In this document: positions 1-8,362 of the stretch, in pieces
Layout of the letters: each line of letters begins with the position of its first letter
Numbering within the stretch: the stretch's first letter is position 1
Source of the DNA: an uncultured Muribaculaceae bacterium
GTDB lineage: Bacteria > Bacteroidota > Bacteroidia > Bacteroidales > Muribaculaceae
Assembly (NCBI GenBank): GCA_910584055.1
Contig: CAJTZS010000015.1
Location: forward strand, 1 to 64,000
Length of the DNA stretch: 64,000 bases
Direction: 5' to 3'
Position numbers and translations under genes: made by a program
The notes under the pieces: generated by a model
Told to the model about the DNA's origin: nothing
The model's input: only the letters and a program-made list of their open reading frames with translations
Databases searched by the model: none

Positions 1-113
1 AGGCAGTCGCCTTTATAGCGACACTCCGACGTAACAAACTCGATGCCGTTCGCCTCGGCAATCTGCCGGCGGATCTCTTTCAGGATCTTGCAGGTCTGCT
101 TTCCTCGTACCAT
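1..113 (-). CDS. Cysteine-motif N-terminal domain protein, second tandem copy (partial)
   Basis: Only the first 37 or so codons are in the window; the gene runs off the left edge. The start ATG lies 2 bases after the TGA of the upstream paralogue, so translation is probably coupled. The visible protein begins MVRGKQTCKILKEIRRQ and reaches the first two cysteines of the motif (ECRYKGDCL). Its 113 bases match the start of the neighbouring gene (795-907) with 7 differences. What follows the cysteine motif in this copy cannot be seen, so it need not carry a TonB domain. No function can be assigned. Confidence 0.8.
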   Translation of the reverse strand, partial: MVRGKQTCKILKEIRRQIAEANGIEFVTSECRYKGDC

Positions 114-115
114 AA

Positions 116-907
116 TCAATAGCGGTTAGGGTCAAAACTTATTGGCAAAGTCATATATACACTAACTTTTTTGCCATCATGCTGTCCTGGTATGAAATCA
201 GGAAATAGCCTGACAACCCTCAAAACCTCTCTATCAAGAGCAGAATCCAAGCCCCTGACAATCTGTGGGTCGCATACATGACCTAAAGTGTCAACATAAA
301 ACTTTACTATAACCCTCCCTTGAAAATCACCAACCATATCTTCCGGGTATTTGAGATTGGCACCGATGAATTTCAACATTGCAGCCTGACCTCCAGGAAA
401 TTCCGGATACAGTTCAACAGCAGTATATATTCTATCTTCATCAGGTACTTCTCCTACAGTCGGTAATGGGGCTATATCCTGTGAATTTGGAACCTCTCCC
501 TCTTTAATTCCCGATAAAACAGAGGTGGAAACAGTGTCTTCAATCGCAGGGGTCTCATCTTCCCTCTCAACTTCACCCTCCGTCCATTCAAAGGTGTCCA
601 CCATTTCCATTGGTTCACCTTGCAATGTTTCAGAATCATTATTGGCACTTTTGTTTTCACCGCTTCCGCAACCCGAAAACGCAATAATTCCCGCTGAGAT
701 TCCGGCAAGCGCAATGGCTTTACCCATGCGCTGACGGGATCGAAGCTGCTGCTCCAAGTAGCGGACTTCGGCCTCGCACTTGGGGCAGGTTCCAAGGCAG
801 TCGCCTTTATAGCGACACTCCGAAGTTACGAACTCGATGCCGTTCGCCTCGGCTATCTGCCGGCGGATCTCTTTCAGTATCTTGCAGGTCTGCTTTCCTT
901 GTGCCAT
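116..907 (-). CDS. Cysteine-motif protein with TonB C-terminal domain
   Basis: 263 residues in three parts. Residues 1-60 are a presumably cytoplasmic domain with Cys8, Cys31 and a C-x5-C-x3-C-x2-C cluster (Cys31, 37, 41, 44; CLGTCPKC). Residues 62-79 form one hydrophobic segment ending FSGC, which could be a signal anchor or a lipobox at Cys80, unusually far from the N-terminus. After an acidic linker, residues about 168-263 are a TonB C-terminal domain (YPEFPGGQAAM start, VIVKFYVDTLG core). TonB domains in known proteins contact outer-membrane receptors. The gene starts 2 bases after the stop of the radical SAM gene, so the two are surely co-expressed. The cysteine cluster could bind metal or Fe-S, or be a substrate of the radical SAM enzyme; that is inference. 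Confidence 0.85.
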   Translation of the reverse strand: MAQGKQTCKILKEIRRQIAEANGIEFVTSECRYKGDCLGTCPKCEAEVRYLEQQLRSRQRMGKAIALAGISAGIIAFSGCGSGENKSANNDSETLQGEPMEMVDTFEWTEGEVEREDETPAIEDTVSTSVLSGIKEGEVPNSQDIAPLPTVGEVPDEDRIYTAVELYPEFPGGQAAMLKFIGANLKYPEDMVGDFQGRVIVKFYVDTLGHVCDPQIVRGLDSALDREVLRVVRLFPDFIPGQHDGKKVSVYMTLPISFDPNRY

Positions 908-909
908 AG

Positions 910-1533
910 TCAGTGTTTGCGGATTTTATATGTGAATAAATCGAATCGGGTAAAACCGAGTTGTTCAAGCGTGGCTCTGCTTGCCTCGCGGTCGGCATCA
1001 GTGTTGAACTCCGGTATCAGCGGTATGCGGATAATGCAATCTTCTTGCCTTCCACAGTCGGCTACCAATCGGAGATTGTCGAGAACAAGGGAGTTGTCCT
1101 GCCCGGTATAGTTGCGGTAAATCTCAGGATTCAAGTCCTTGATGTCAAAAATCAGTGTATTTACCACAGGGAGCAAGGATGCGATATTGTCTGCCGGAAC
1201 ATTGAGCGATGTTTCAAGATTGATTTGCCAACCGTCACCGCACAGCTCGCGGAAACGTCGGATAAAACCGGGTTGCAGACACGGTTCTCCTCCACCGAAT
1301 GTCACTCCGCCATTGGTGGCAAGGAAATAAAGCTCGTCGATGCGGACTTCCCGATACAGCGATTCGGGAGTATATTCCCTGAATTTGCCTCCATCACCGA
1401 GCGACCGGGGATTGAGGCAATACCGGCAACGGAGCGGACATCCGTGAAAAGCCACAAGCGTCGTCACTCCGTCGCCGTCGGTTGCCAGACGGTGACGCGC
1501 CACGCCGATGATTCTTGCAAGCTTGTTTTCCAT
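910..1533 (-). CDS. Radical SAM protein, glycyl-radical-activase-like
   Basis: 207 residues. Cys32, Cys36 and Cys39 (CPLRCRYC) are the C-x3-C-x2-C ligands of the radical SAM 4Fe-4S cluster, and GGGEP at about residues 80-84 is the SAM-binding motif. The size and layout resemble the short activating enzymes of the NrdG/PflA group without the extra ferredoxin-like insert. The usual partner would be a glycyl radical enzyme, but none is adjacent; the true nrdG of this genome is at 12414, next to nrdD. Instead the next genes are cysteine-motif proteins, which makes them the likely partner or substrate. It is the first gene of the operon, behind a promoter with a CRP/FNR-type palindrome. Confidence 0.85.
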   Translation of the reverse strand: MENKLARIIGVARHRLATDGDGVTTLVAFHGCPLRCRYCLNPRSLGDGGKFREYTPESLYREVRIDELYFLATNGGVTFGGGEPCLQPGFIRRFRELCGDGWQINLETSLNVPADNIASLLPVVNTLIFDIKDLNPEIYRNYTGQDNSLVLDNLRLVADCGRQEDCIIRIPLIPEFNTDADREASRATLEQLGFTRFDLFTYKIRKH

Positions 1534-1591
1534 TGCGACTATATTTATACAGGCATTTTAGCCTTGCCGAGTGTGACAATCTATGCTCTTC

Positions 1592-1599
1592 CAAAGTTA
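1592..1599 (-). promoter_or_regulatory. Promoter -7 box of the radical SAM operon
   Basis: On the minus strand TAACTTTG matches the Bacteroidetes consensus TAnnTTTG. The predicted start is near 1588, giving a leader of about 55 bases. No TTTG -33 box lies 19-21 bases upstream; that position is taken by the palindrome at 1619-1638, as expected for an activator-dependent promoter. Confidence 0.6.
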
Positions 1600-1618
1600 A
1601 TAAGAATAATTGACTTTA

Positions 1619-1638
1619 GGTGTGACATTTGTCACACC
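1619..1638. promoter_or_regulatory. CRP/FNR-type operator palindrome
   Basis: A perfect inverted repeat with 9-base arms and a 2-base centre. Its core TGTGACATTTGTCACA (1621-1636) fits TGTGA-N6-TCACA, the consensus known for E. coli CRP. The centre is about 41 bases upstream of the predicted start of the radical SAM operon, the classical class II activator position. A lone half-site GTGTGACA lies at 1571-1578. Which Bacteroidetes regulator would bind is unknown. Confidence 0.55.
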
Positions 1639-1905
1639 CGTGTTGGTATACGAATCATGAAATCCATTCCCATTATCCTCAAACCAAGTCTTATCCTCCA
1701 ACCATGAACAACCATGAACAGTCACTCTTACATAAACATTCTTATGTGTCAACATTCTTTTAATCAAACCATTGAAACCATTAAAAACCATTGCTCGCTG
1801 CCGCTCGCTGTATGACACGGCAGGATAGCAAGAAAGAGGTTGTTGAGGGTTTTAATGGCTTGACATTATTCCAGCTGGCTGCTTAAGAAACTTGAGTGTG
1901 TATCT
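1639..1905. other. Non-coding stretch with short direct repeats
   Basis: No gene I can support. It holds a 10-base direct repeat (ACCATGAACA twice, 1701-1720), three spaced AACCATT copies around 1768-1792, and a GCTCGCTG repeat around 1793-1810. A 73-codon open frame across 1597-1818 overlaps the promoter and palindrome and looks spurious. Confidence 0.5.
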
Positions 1906-2092
1906 TTAAGTAGTTAATAAAAATTAATCGATATATGTGTAGTTGATATCTTGAACGCTAAAACTTGTTCTTTTTGGCCGATTTGGCTTTGTCATTCAGT
2001 CGAATATATTAATATTCTCCTTCATTCCGCAGCCAAATCGCCTCAAAAATAACTGCGTTTTATCTGTTCATTAATTTTTATCAACTACTTAA
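1906..2092 (+). repeat. Hairpin repeat element, copy 1 (most divergent)
   Basis: Terminal inverted repeats at 1908-1928 and 2070-2090 match at 20 of 21 positions and extend two bases outward. Inside, GATTTGGCT pairs with AGCCAAATC, and the apical stem is GAATAT/ATATTC. Between the stems lie the family's conserved segments, here CATTCAGTCG and TCCTTCATTC. The layout is the same as in the other five copies although most stem bases differ. Confidence 0.75.
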
Positions 2093-2125
2093 CAAATTAG
2101 TTATAATATTTTCAATAAGTATCTT

Positions 2126-3043
2126 TTACAAATTTATCAACTCCTCTATTTTGGCTCTAAAATCGGATTCCGGTAGATTCCATGGCAGCCAATTGATTTT
2201 TGTTCCTCGTTTCTCCATACCCCGGAACCATGTCATCTGGCGTTTGGCAAACTGATGAATTGCAGTTTCAAGGTTTGTAAACATTTCATCATAGGTATAT
2301 TCCCCTATAATGTACTTTGTCACGAATTTGTATTCAAGGCCATAGTATATAAGGTCTTCCGGCGAGATGCCGGAGTCAAGGAGGTTCTTAACCTCCTCGA
2401 TCATCCCTTCATCGAGACGGGATTTAAGTCTCGATGATATCCTTAACCTTCGTTCTTCACGTGAGATGTCGATTCCGATGACAATAGCATTTATGGGAGA
2501 TGCCGATTGTTTTCGGGTTGTAGCGGTTTCTTCAGGGTGTTTTAAATAGTATTCCTCTATTTCGATAGCTCGTATGGCACGCTTACAGCTGTCGATGTCT
2601 GTTTTATTATGCAGGGCCTTGTAACCCCTCAGTATTTTTTCGAGTTCATCAATGGATTTACCTTCTAACGATGCCCTTAATGACGGATTTTCTTCGACCT
2701 CCGGCATAATAATTCCATTCAATGCATTCTCTACATACATTCCGGTGCCGCCACATATTACAGGAATTTTTCCCCTATCCTTGATTTCAGATAATGATTT
2801 ATTGAAATCTTGAAGATAGCGATGAAGATTATATTTTGTTCCTGCCGGGACAATGTCGATCAGGTGGTAAGGTATTTCACCGTATTCACACAGGTCTTTG
2901 CCTGTGCCGATTGTCATGCCTCGGTATACCTGACGTGAGTCAGCAGAGATAATCTCGCTGTTTAACATACGGGCAATTGCAACTGCACGTTTTGTCTTTC
3001 CGCTCGCGGTCGGGCCTACAACAGCTATAGCATCTAATTCCAT
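2126..3043 (-). CDS. miaA: tRNA dimethylallyltransferase
   Basis: 305 residues, normal for the family. MiaA transfers a dimethylallyl group from DMAPP to N6 of A37 in tRNAs reading UNN codons, improving codon-anticodon pairing. The P-loop GPTASGKT is at residues 10-17, followed by the SADSRQVYRG substrate motif, TGTGK and the CGGTGMY motif. The start overlaps the end of the upstream membrane-protein gene by 10 bases, so translation is probably coupled. Bacteroidetes often carry two miaA paralogues; only one is seen here. Confidence 0.95.
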   Translation of the reverse strand: MELDAIAVVGPTASGKTKRAVAIARMLNSEIISADSRQVYRGMTIGTGKDLCEYGEIPYHLIDIVPAGTKYNLHRYLQDFNKSLSEIKDRGKIPVICGGTGMYVENALNGIIMPEVEENPSLRASLEGKSIDELEKILRGYKALHNKTDIDSCKRAIRAIEIEEYYLKHPEETATTRKQSASPINAIVIGIDISREERRLRISSRLKSRLDEGMIEEVKNLLDSGISPEDLIYYGLEYKFVTKYIIGEYTYDEMFTNLETAIHQFAKRQMTWFRGMEKRGTKINWLPWNLPESDFRAKIEELINL

Positions 3044-4395
3044 TGATTGGCTTTCTTGTTACCTTTGCTGGATATCATGCTTCTGAACCATCTTTTTATC
3101 CGATACATCGGAGTGTCAGAGTTGAAGATAGAAATCCTTATCCACTTGTCATCCTGAAAGTCAAGATGTGATTCACGAACCTCTTTCAGTGTAAAGGTCG
3201 GGCGATATGATTTGAGTTTGTTCTTCCGGAACCCGCGTTCGTCAAATATCTTATTGGTCAGCATTATTGTGGCGAGACGTGTGATATCTGAAACACAAAT
3301 GTGAGCAAGATTCGTAGGATTGTAAGAATAAATCTTTTTTAAATCATTGAAGGCCATCCATTCCCCGTCAACATTCAATTCCTTGTAATCTTCCGGACTG
3401 CCATCAAGAAAATAGAAATAGCGCAGTAAGGAGTGCCTGTCCATATCCACCATTTTTCTGCCGAAGAAGAATCGCAACTCTCCATCATTTACTCCGGTCA
3501 TCCTTCGGATGATATTGGTAACTTCCGGAATGGTAATACCGTTCACAGAACGTTTTGTAAAAAATGGTGTGTCTATTACCGGTCTGAAGGGCATTCTGGG
3601 ATCTGCCGTCTTGAAATTCATATAGACATAATCCTTGCAAATCACATAATATCTGATATATGTTTTCGCCGTCATGTCTCGAAGTTCCTCCTGCGTAATA
3701 ATCTCGTTATTCTCTCTCATGTCAAGATAAAGATTATAATAGCGGAAGATGAAATATACTTCGTCAAGCAGAAATACAATAATGGTCAGCCACATGAATA
3801 CGTACCAGTCTCTGTTGTTGACATCCACATCTATGTAAAAAAAGATATAATATGCCCAGATGATAGCGGAGAGCACTCCGAATATTATCATCATGTTCTT
3901 GAGCTGAAGGTGGGATTCATAGGCAAGAATACTTCCAATTTTGCCGCGTTCCCTTGAATCCCCGTATTGCAAGCGACAGTCTACACAGATGCTCAGTTTG
4001 CTGCTTCTCAAGAAAATCACTGTCATTGTCAAGAAGCATATGGGGCATAACATCAGCGAGGGGATGTAGGGATAGTAAAAAAATGTAAATTCAGGAGGAA
4101 GCCAGATAAAACCCCAGATATAAAGTATATTCAATACGATACTGACAAATGAATAAACAATCAGGCAAAAGAAAATCGAATATGACACAACCATACACGA
4201 TGAATTCTTGCTGAGTTTATTATTATATAGTAAAGTGTATAAAAATGCGGCAGCAATAAGGGCTATAATTGGAGAAAAATAAAAGGGAAGCAGAATCGAG
4301 AGGGCAAGAACTCCTACAATAGTGAGCAGCCCAACTGAAAGATTCTTCCAGAAGGCATAAAGCTGAAGGCTGCTGACTTTTCCTAAATCTTGCAT
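3034..4395 (-). CDS. Multi-pass membrane protein of unknown function
   Basis: 453 residues. The N-terminal half has about six hydrophobic segments (roughly residues 16-38, 40-58, 68-98, 108-128, 166-190, 196-222). The C-terminal half, about residues 225-453, is hydrophilic and presumably cytoplasmic. Between the fourth and fifth segments is a CVDC pair followed by RLQYGDSRERG; a second CPIC pair lies inside the fourth segment. I recognise no known domain. It sits 40 bases after the DPP IV gene and overlaps miaA by 10 bases, so it is probably part of a proS-DPP IV-membrane protein-miaA transcript, but that context gives no function. Confidence 0.8.
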   Translation of the reverse strand: MQDLGKVSSLQLYAFWKNLSVGLLTIVGVLALSILLPFYFSPIIALIAAAFLYTLLYNNKLSKNSSCMVVSYSIFFCLIVYSFVSIVLNILYIWGFIWLPPEFTFFYYPYIPSLMLCPICFLTMTVIFLRSSKLSICVDCRLQYGDSRERGKIGSILAYESHLQLKNMMIIFGVLSAIIWAYYIFFYIDVDVNNRDWYVFMWLTIIVFLLDEVYFIFRYYNLYLDMRENNEIITQEELRDMTAKTYIRYYVICKDYVYMNFKTADPRMPFRPVIDTPFFTKRSVNGITIPEVTNIIRRMTGVNDGELRFFFGRKMVDMDRHSLLRYFYFLDGSPEDYKELNVDGEWMAFNDLKKIYSYNPTNLAHICVSDITRLATIMLTNKIFDERGFRKNKLKSYRPTFTLKEVRESHLDFQDDKWIRISIFNSDTPMYRIKRWFRSMISSKGNKKANQWN

Positions 4396-4435
4396 CTCTA
4401 TTGTCTATTAGTTTTTAACGAATACTTCCCTCCGT

Positions 4436-6622
4436 TTATTTCATTATATTGGTGTCCAGGAAATCTGCAATCTTATTAAACAGCATCACTCGCGCGTTGC
4501 ACATTCCAAGACTATGCTCGAATCCGGCGAGCGCCATCATGTCAAACACCTTTCCCTCGTAATTGAGCTTGGACGTATATTTCAGAGTGTTGTAGAAATG
4601 AACATTGTCATCACTTGTCCCCGACATGATTAGAAGACGAGACTTCATGCCGGGCGTATGTGTCAATGCTGAAGATTTCTGATATCCACCTTCGTTCTGT
4701 TGGGGTGTGCTCATATATCTTTCTGTGTATATAGAGTCATAATATCTCCAGTCGGTTACTGGAGCCATGGCAATCCCGGCTTTAAATGGAGAATCTGCGG
4801 CTGAAAGTTCCATCAGTGTCATGTATCCGCCGTAGCTCCAGCCGAAGCAGGCAACCTTTGAAGAATCAATATATGGAAGCGATGCAAAATATTTTGCTCC
4901 TGCGATCTGATCTGATGTCTCGTATTCACCAAGATGACGGTACACTGAATTTGCCCATTCCCTGTTTCTGTATCCTGTGCCCCTTCCGTCAACTGCCGCT
5001 ATAACGTAACCAAGCGATGCAAGGTAATACACACCCTCCATTTTCCATCTATTGGCCACTTCCTGCGAATCCGGACCGTTATATTGAGTCATTACGAGAG
5101 GGTATTTGCGATTCGGATCAAAATTTACAGGCTTTATGATATAAGCGTCCATATCCTCCCCAACCGCGTTCTTGACTTTTAAGAACTCCTTCTTAGGTGC
5201 AGATGCGTATTTTGCGGCGTATACGGAATTATTCTCAATATCTTTTATGATTTCTCCTCTTGAATTGCATACGGAATAAATTGTCGGTGTAAGCGCATTG
5301 CTGTAAGTCCTTACGAAATAATCCATGTTAGCGCTGAAAGAAGCCGATTCGAAACCATCGATATCGTTAAGGGCAGTCGCAGTTCCTTTTGCATCGATTC
5401 TCACTATATTGCGGTTGATTGCCCCCCTTATGGTTGACTGGATATAATATGCCCCGCTTTTGACCGATTTTCCGTAAAACTGTGTCACATTCCAGTCCCC
5501 CTTGGATATTTGTTTCAATTGATTGCCATTATAATCATATTCGTACAGGTGGCAGAATCCCGAACGTTCACTCCCTATGACAAAGGATGTTTTCCCATAT
5601 GATACCATTTGATATGAAGAGGGGCTTAGCCATGCCTGACTATGTTCCTCCAATAGAAGTTTTGCTACGGTTGAACCCGGATTCACCTTATAGAGACATA
5701 AGTGATTCTGATCCCTGTTCAGTGTCATGACCATCAGTTGTGTGCCGGTTCCGTCATATTCCATTGAAGGGACATAGCAATCTATCGGTATATCCATAGT
5801 TTTCGTAGTCCTGTTGTCAATATTGTATACATTGACACTGACTTTGACGTTCGGATAACCGGCAAGAGGATATTTATAAGTATATTGTGACGGATATGGA
5901 TCTGAAAGAGGGTCTGCGTCACAGAAACTTTTATAATTGTCGAAAGAATATAAGGGCACCTCGGATTCATCGAACCGGATGTATGCCACAGATGTGTCGT
6001 CTCCATTCCATCTGATTGTGTTGACAATTCCAAATTCCTCCTCATAACTCCAGTCGGGAACTCCATTTATCACCTTGTTCTTTTCGCCATCTTTTGTGAT
6101 TGGTTTGTCGGTGTCGTAATCAAGATTGGATATGTAGATATTGTTGTCTCTTGTGTAGGCAACCATCCTGCCGTCGTGCGACATCACCGCGCCTCTTTGT
6201 GCCCCGTCTGCCGACACTCTTTTTAGAGTGGAGCGTAAAGTGTCGTATACATAATACTGAGCTGTGAACGACCGGCGATATATCTTGTTTACATCGTTCC
6301 AGAGAAGAATCTTTTTGCCATTCTCGCTGATACTGTATCCATCAAATGAATCAATCTTCAAGTCTCCTTTGATTTGATCCAGACTAAAGAGGGTGCCGGT
6401 CTTTTTGCCTGTCCGATATTCGAAAATATCTATTGACCTTCCGTCTTCGCTTATGGCGGCATAGGTTAACCCGTCTGCAAGGGGACGCATCTCTTTTATT
6501 CCGGCGGGTGCATTCTTTCCCGGGGCAATATAATCTTCAATTGTCAATGCGGACGCAGATGACCCTCCGGCAGCAATAATTATTGCTGCCAGGGAACATC
6601 CTATAAAGTTTTTTAAGTTCAT
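4436..6622 (-). CDS. Dipeptidyl peptidase IV (S9 family serine peptidase)
   Basis: 728 residues from the chosen start. An in-frame ATG at 6742 lies inside proS and adds 40 residues before a clear signal peptide, so the start at 6622 (MNLKNFIGCSLAA) is preferred. Residues about 25-480 form the beta-propeller, with the EEE motif (DWSYEEEFG) that in this family grips the substrate amino end. The alpha/beta hydrolase domain has the triad Ser596 (GWSYGG), Asp671 (SDDN) and His703 (EHS). The enzyme removes X-Pro dipeptides and is exported to the periplasm or surface; in gut and oral Bacteroidetes it serves peptide use. It follows proS closely. Confidence 0.93.
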   Translation of the reverse strand: MNLKNFIGCSLAAIIIAAGGSSASALTIEDYIAPGKNAPAGIKEMRPLADGLTYAAISEDGRSIDIFEYRTGKKTGTLFSLDQIKGDLKIDSFDGYSISENGKKILLWNDVNKIYRRSFTAQYYVYDTLRSTLKRVSADGAQRGAVMSHDGRMVAYTRDNNIYISNLDYDTDKPITKDGEKNKVINGVPDWSYEEEFGIVNTIRWNGDDTSVAYIRFDESEVPLYSFDNYKSFCDADPLSDPYPSQYTYKYPLAGYPNVKVSVNVYNIDNRTTKTMDIPIDCYVPSMEYDGTGTQLMVMTLNRDQNHLCLYKVNPGSTVAKLLLEEHSQAWLSPSSYQMVSYGKTSFVIGSERSGFCHLYEYDYNGNQLKQISKGDWNVTQFYGKSVKSGAYYIQSTIRGAINRNIVRIDAKGTATALNDIDGFESASFSANMDYFVRTYSNALTPTIYSVCNSRGEIIKDIENNSVYAAKYASAPKKEFLKVKNAVGEDMDAYIIKPVNFDPNRKYPLVMTQYNGPDSQEVANRWKMEGVYYLASLGYVIAAVDGRGTGYRNREWANSVYRHLGEYETSDQIAGAKYFASLPYIDSSKVACFGWSYGGYMTLMELSAADSPFKAGIAMAPVTDWRYYDSIYTERYMSTPQQNEGGYQKSSALTHTPGMKSRLLIMSGTSDDNVHFYNTLKYTSKLNYEGKVFDMMALAGFEHSLGMCNARVMLFNKIADFLDTNIMK

Positions 6623-6684
6623 CTTCAGTCTGTTTTTAAGGCAGGTTCTATAAAAATCTATACTAACCGGATTATATTGGATGG

Positions 6685-8166
6685 TTAGTATGATCTTGCG
6701 AAAATTACGCGCTGGGCGGAAGGTTTTCCGGTTACCATACATTTTCCGGGAGTCTTGTCTCCGTCAAGAGGTATGCAGCGGATTGTAGCTTTGGTTTCCT
6801 CTTTCACCTTCTCTTCTGTTTCGGTTGTTCCGTCCCAGTGGGCAAGAATGAAACCTCCCTTTTCAATTTCTTCCTTGAATTCATCGTATGTGTCCACTGT
6901 GCGGATCATTGAATCGCGGTATTCAAGAGCTTTCTGGAATATGTTAGCCTGAATGTCTTCAAGGAGGTCTTTCACGTATGATGTCACACCATCAAGTGGG
7001 GCAATATGCTTTTCGAGAGTGTCACGTCTCATAACTTCCACAGTGCCGTTCTCTATATCACGCGCTCCGATCGCCAGACGTACCGGTACGCCTTTCACTT
7101 CATAATCGGCAAATTTAAAACCGGGACGTTTGTTCTCGGAATCGTCATATTTGACGCTGATTCCCATTGCTTTGAGTTCGGCGACTATAGGTGCGACTTT
7201 AGCTGATATTTCAGCCAACTGTTCATCGCTTTTGTATATTGGAATGATTACTACCTGTATCGGAGCAAGATGAGGCGGCAATACAAGCCCGTTGTCATCG
7301 GAATGGGTCATTATAAGAGCACCCATGAGACGCGTGGACACTCCCCAGGAATTTGCCCATACATATTCGGGGTTGTTCTCTTTATTTACAAATGTAACGT
7401 CGAATGCTTTTGCGAAATTTTGTCCGAGGTTGTGACTCGTGCCGGCCTGCAACGCCTTCCCGTCCTGCATCATCGCTTCGATAGTATACGTGTTGAGGGC
7501 ACCGGCAAATCTTTCGTTTGCAGTCTTTACTCCTATGATAACGGGCATTGCCATGTATTCCCTTGCGAATTGTGCGTAAAGGTTGATCATCTGAACAGTG
7601 CGGGCCTCGGATTCCTCTGCTGTGGCATGGGCGCAGTGTCCTTCCTGCCATAAGAATTCCGCAGTGCGAAGGAACATGCGTGTGCGCATCTCCCATCGCA
7701 TCACATTTGCCCATTGATTACATAGCAGGGGAAGGTCTCTATAGCTGTGTATCCAGTTTTTATAAGTTCCCCATATGATTGTTTCGGAAGTGGGACGCAC
7801 AATGAGTTCCTCTTCCAGCTTGGCTGCGGGGTCTACTATGACGCCATTTCCGTCCGGGTCGTTTTTCAGACGGTAGTGGGTAACGACCGCGCATTCCTTG
7901 GCAAATCCCTCAACGTGTTCTGCTTCGCGGCAAAGAAACGATTTCGGTATAAGGAGCGGGAAGTATGCATTCTGAACACCTGTCTCTTTAAACATTCTGT
8001 CAAGATTCTGCTGCATCTTTTCCCAGATGGCATAACCATAGGGTTTAATCACCATGCAACCTCTCACAGCCGATTGCTCGGCCAAATCAGCTTTGACAAC
8101 CAATTCGTTATACCATTGTGAATAATTATCTGATCGTTTTGTGAAGTTCTTTAGTTCTTTTGCCAT
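6685..8166 (-). CDS. proS: Prolyl-tRNA synthetase, archaeal/eukaryal type
   Basis: 493 residues. It attaches proline to tRNA-Pro. The short form without the editing insert, with a C-terminal zinc-binding-like domain ending FARSY, identifies the archaeal/eukaryotic class of ProRS, which is common in Bacteroidetes. Class II motifs are visible: motif 2 RWEMRTRMFLRTAEFLWQEG and the proline-pocket EEL..RPTSE segment. A TAACTTTG promoter box lies 60 bases upstream (8226-8233). It is probably the first gene of a transcript running through DPP IV to miaA. Confidence 0.95.
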   Translation of the reverse strand: MAKELKNFTKRSDNYSQWYNELVVKADLAEQSAVRGCMVIKPYGYAIWEKMQQNLDRMFKETGVQNAYFPLLIPKSFLCREAEHVEGFAKECAVVTHYRLKNDPDGNGVIVDPAAKLEEELIVRPTSETIIWGTYKNWIHSYRDLPLLCNQWANVMRWEMRTRMFLRTAEFLWQEGHCAHATAEESEARTVQMINLYAQFAREYMAMPVIIGVKTANERFAGALNTYTIEAMMQDGKALQAGTSHNLGQNFAKAFDVTFVNKENNPEYVWANSWGVSTRLMGALIMTHSDDNGLVLPPHLAPIQVVIIPIYKSDEQLAEISAKVAPIVAELKAMGISVKYDDSENKRPGFKFADYEVKGVPVRLAIGARDIENGTVEVMRRDTLEKHIAPLDGVTSYVKDLLEDIQANIFQKALEYRDSMIRTVDTYDEFKEEIEKGGFILAHWDGTTETEEKVKEETKATIRCIPLDGDKTPGKCMVTGKPSAQRVIFARSY

Positions 8167-8225
8167 GACTTATGGAAAATTAATTTGAATATTTATGTAC
8201 GTGCGTCATCTTGCGCATTCATATG

Positions 8226-8233
8226 CAAAGTTA
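8226..8233 (-). promoter_or_regulatory. Promoter -7 box of proS
   Basis: TAACTTTG on the minus strand, an exact TAnnTTTG match. The predicted start is near 8222, giving a leader of about 55 bases. The -33 box is weak: the nearest TTG is 24 bases upstream, inside the malic enzyme terminator. Confidence 0.5.
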
Positions 8234-8258
8234 CAAAAATATCGTGACATAGACACGC

Positions 8259-8307
8259 AAAAACAGCATAAATATTCCCTTTTCATCGGAAAATTTATGC
8301 TGTTTTT
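8259..8307 (-). terminator. Terminator of the malic enzyme gene
   Basis: 15-base perfect arms (8259-8273 and 8293-8307) around a 19-base loop. In the minus-strand transcript the second arm ends in TTTTT. It lies 56 bases past the malic enzyme stop and just before the proS promoter. Confidence 0.75.
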
Positions 8308-8362
8308 GTTGTGTCGTGGAATTGTCAGGCCGGATGGGTGTGCCCGGCTGGGTGGAAACCGG

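Noticed and set aside
961..1707. 248-codon open frame on the plus strand
   Set aside because: Antisense to the radical SAM gene, which has intact catalytic motifs; a shadow frame.
1597..1818. 73-codon open frame on the minus strand
   Set aside because: It overlaps the predicted promoter and CRP/FNR palindrome of the radical SAM operon, and much of it is translated short direct repeats; no recognisable family.
6622..6742. N-terminal extension of DPP IV from the upstream ATG
   Set aside because: It lies inside proS and precedes a clear signal peptide at 6622; the extension would bury the signal.
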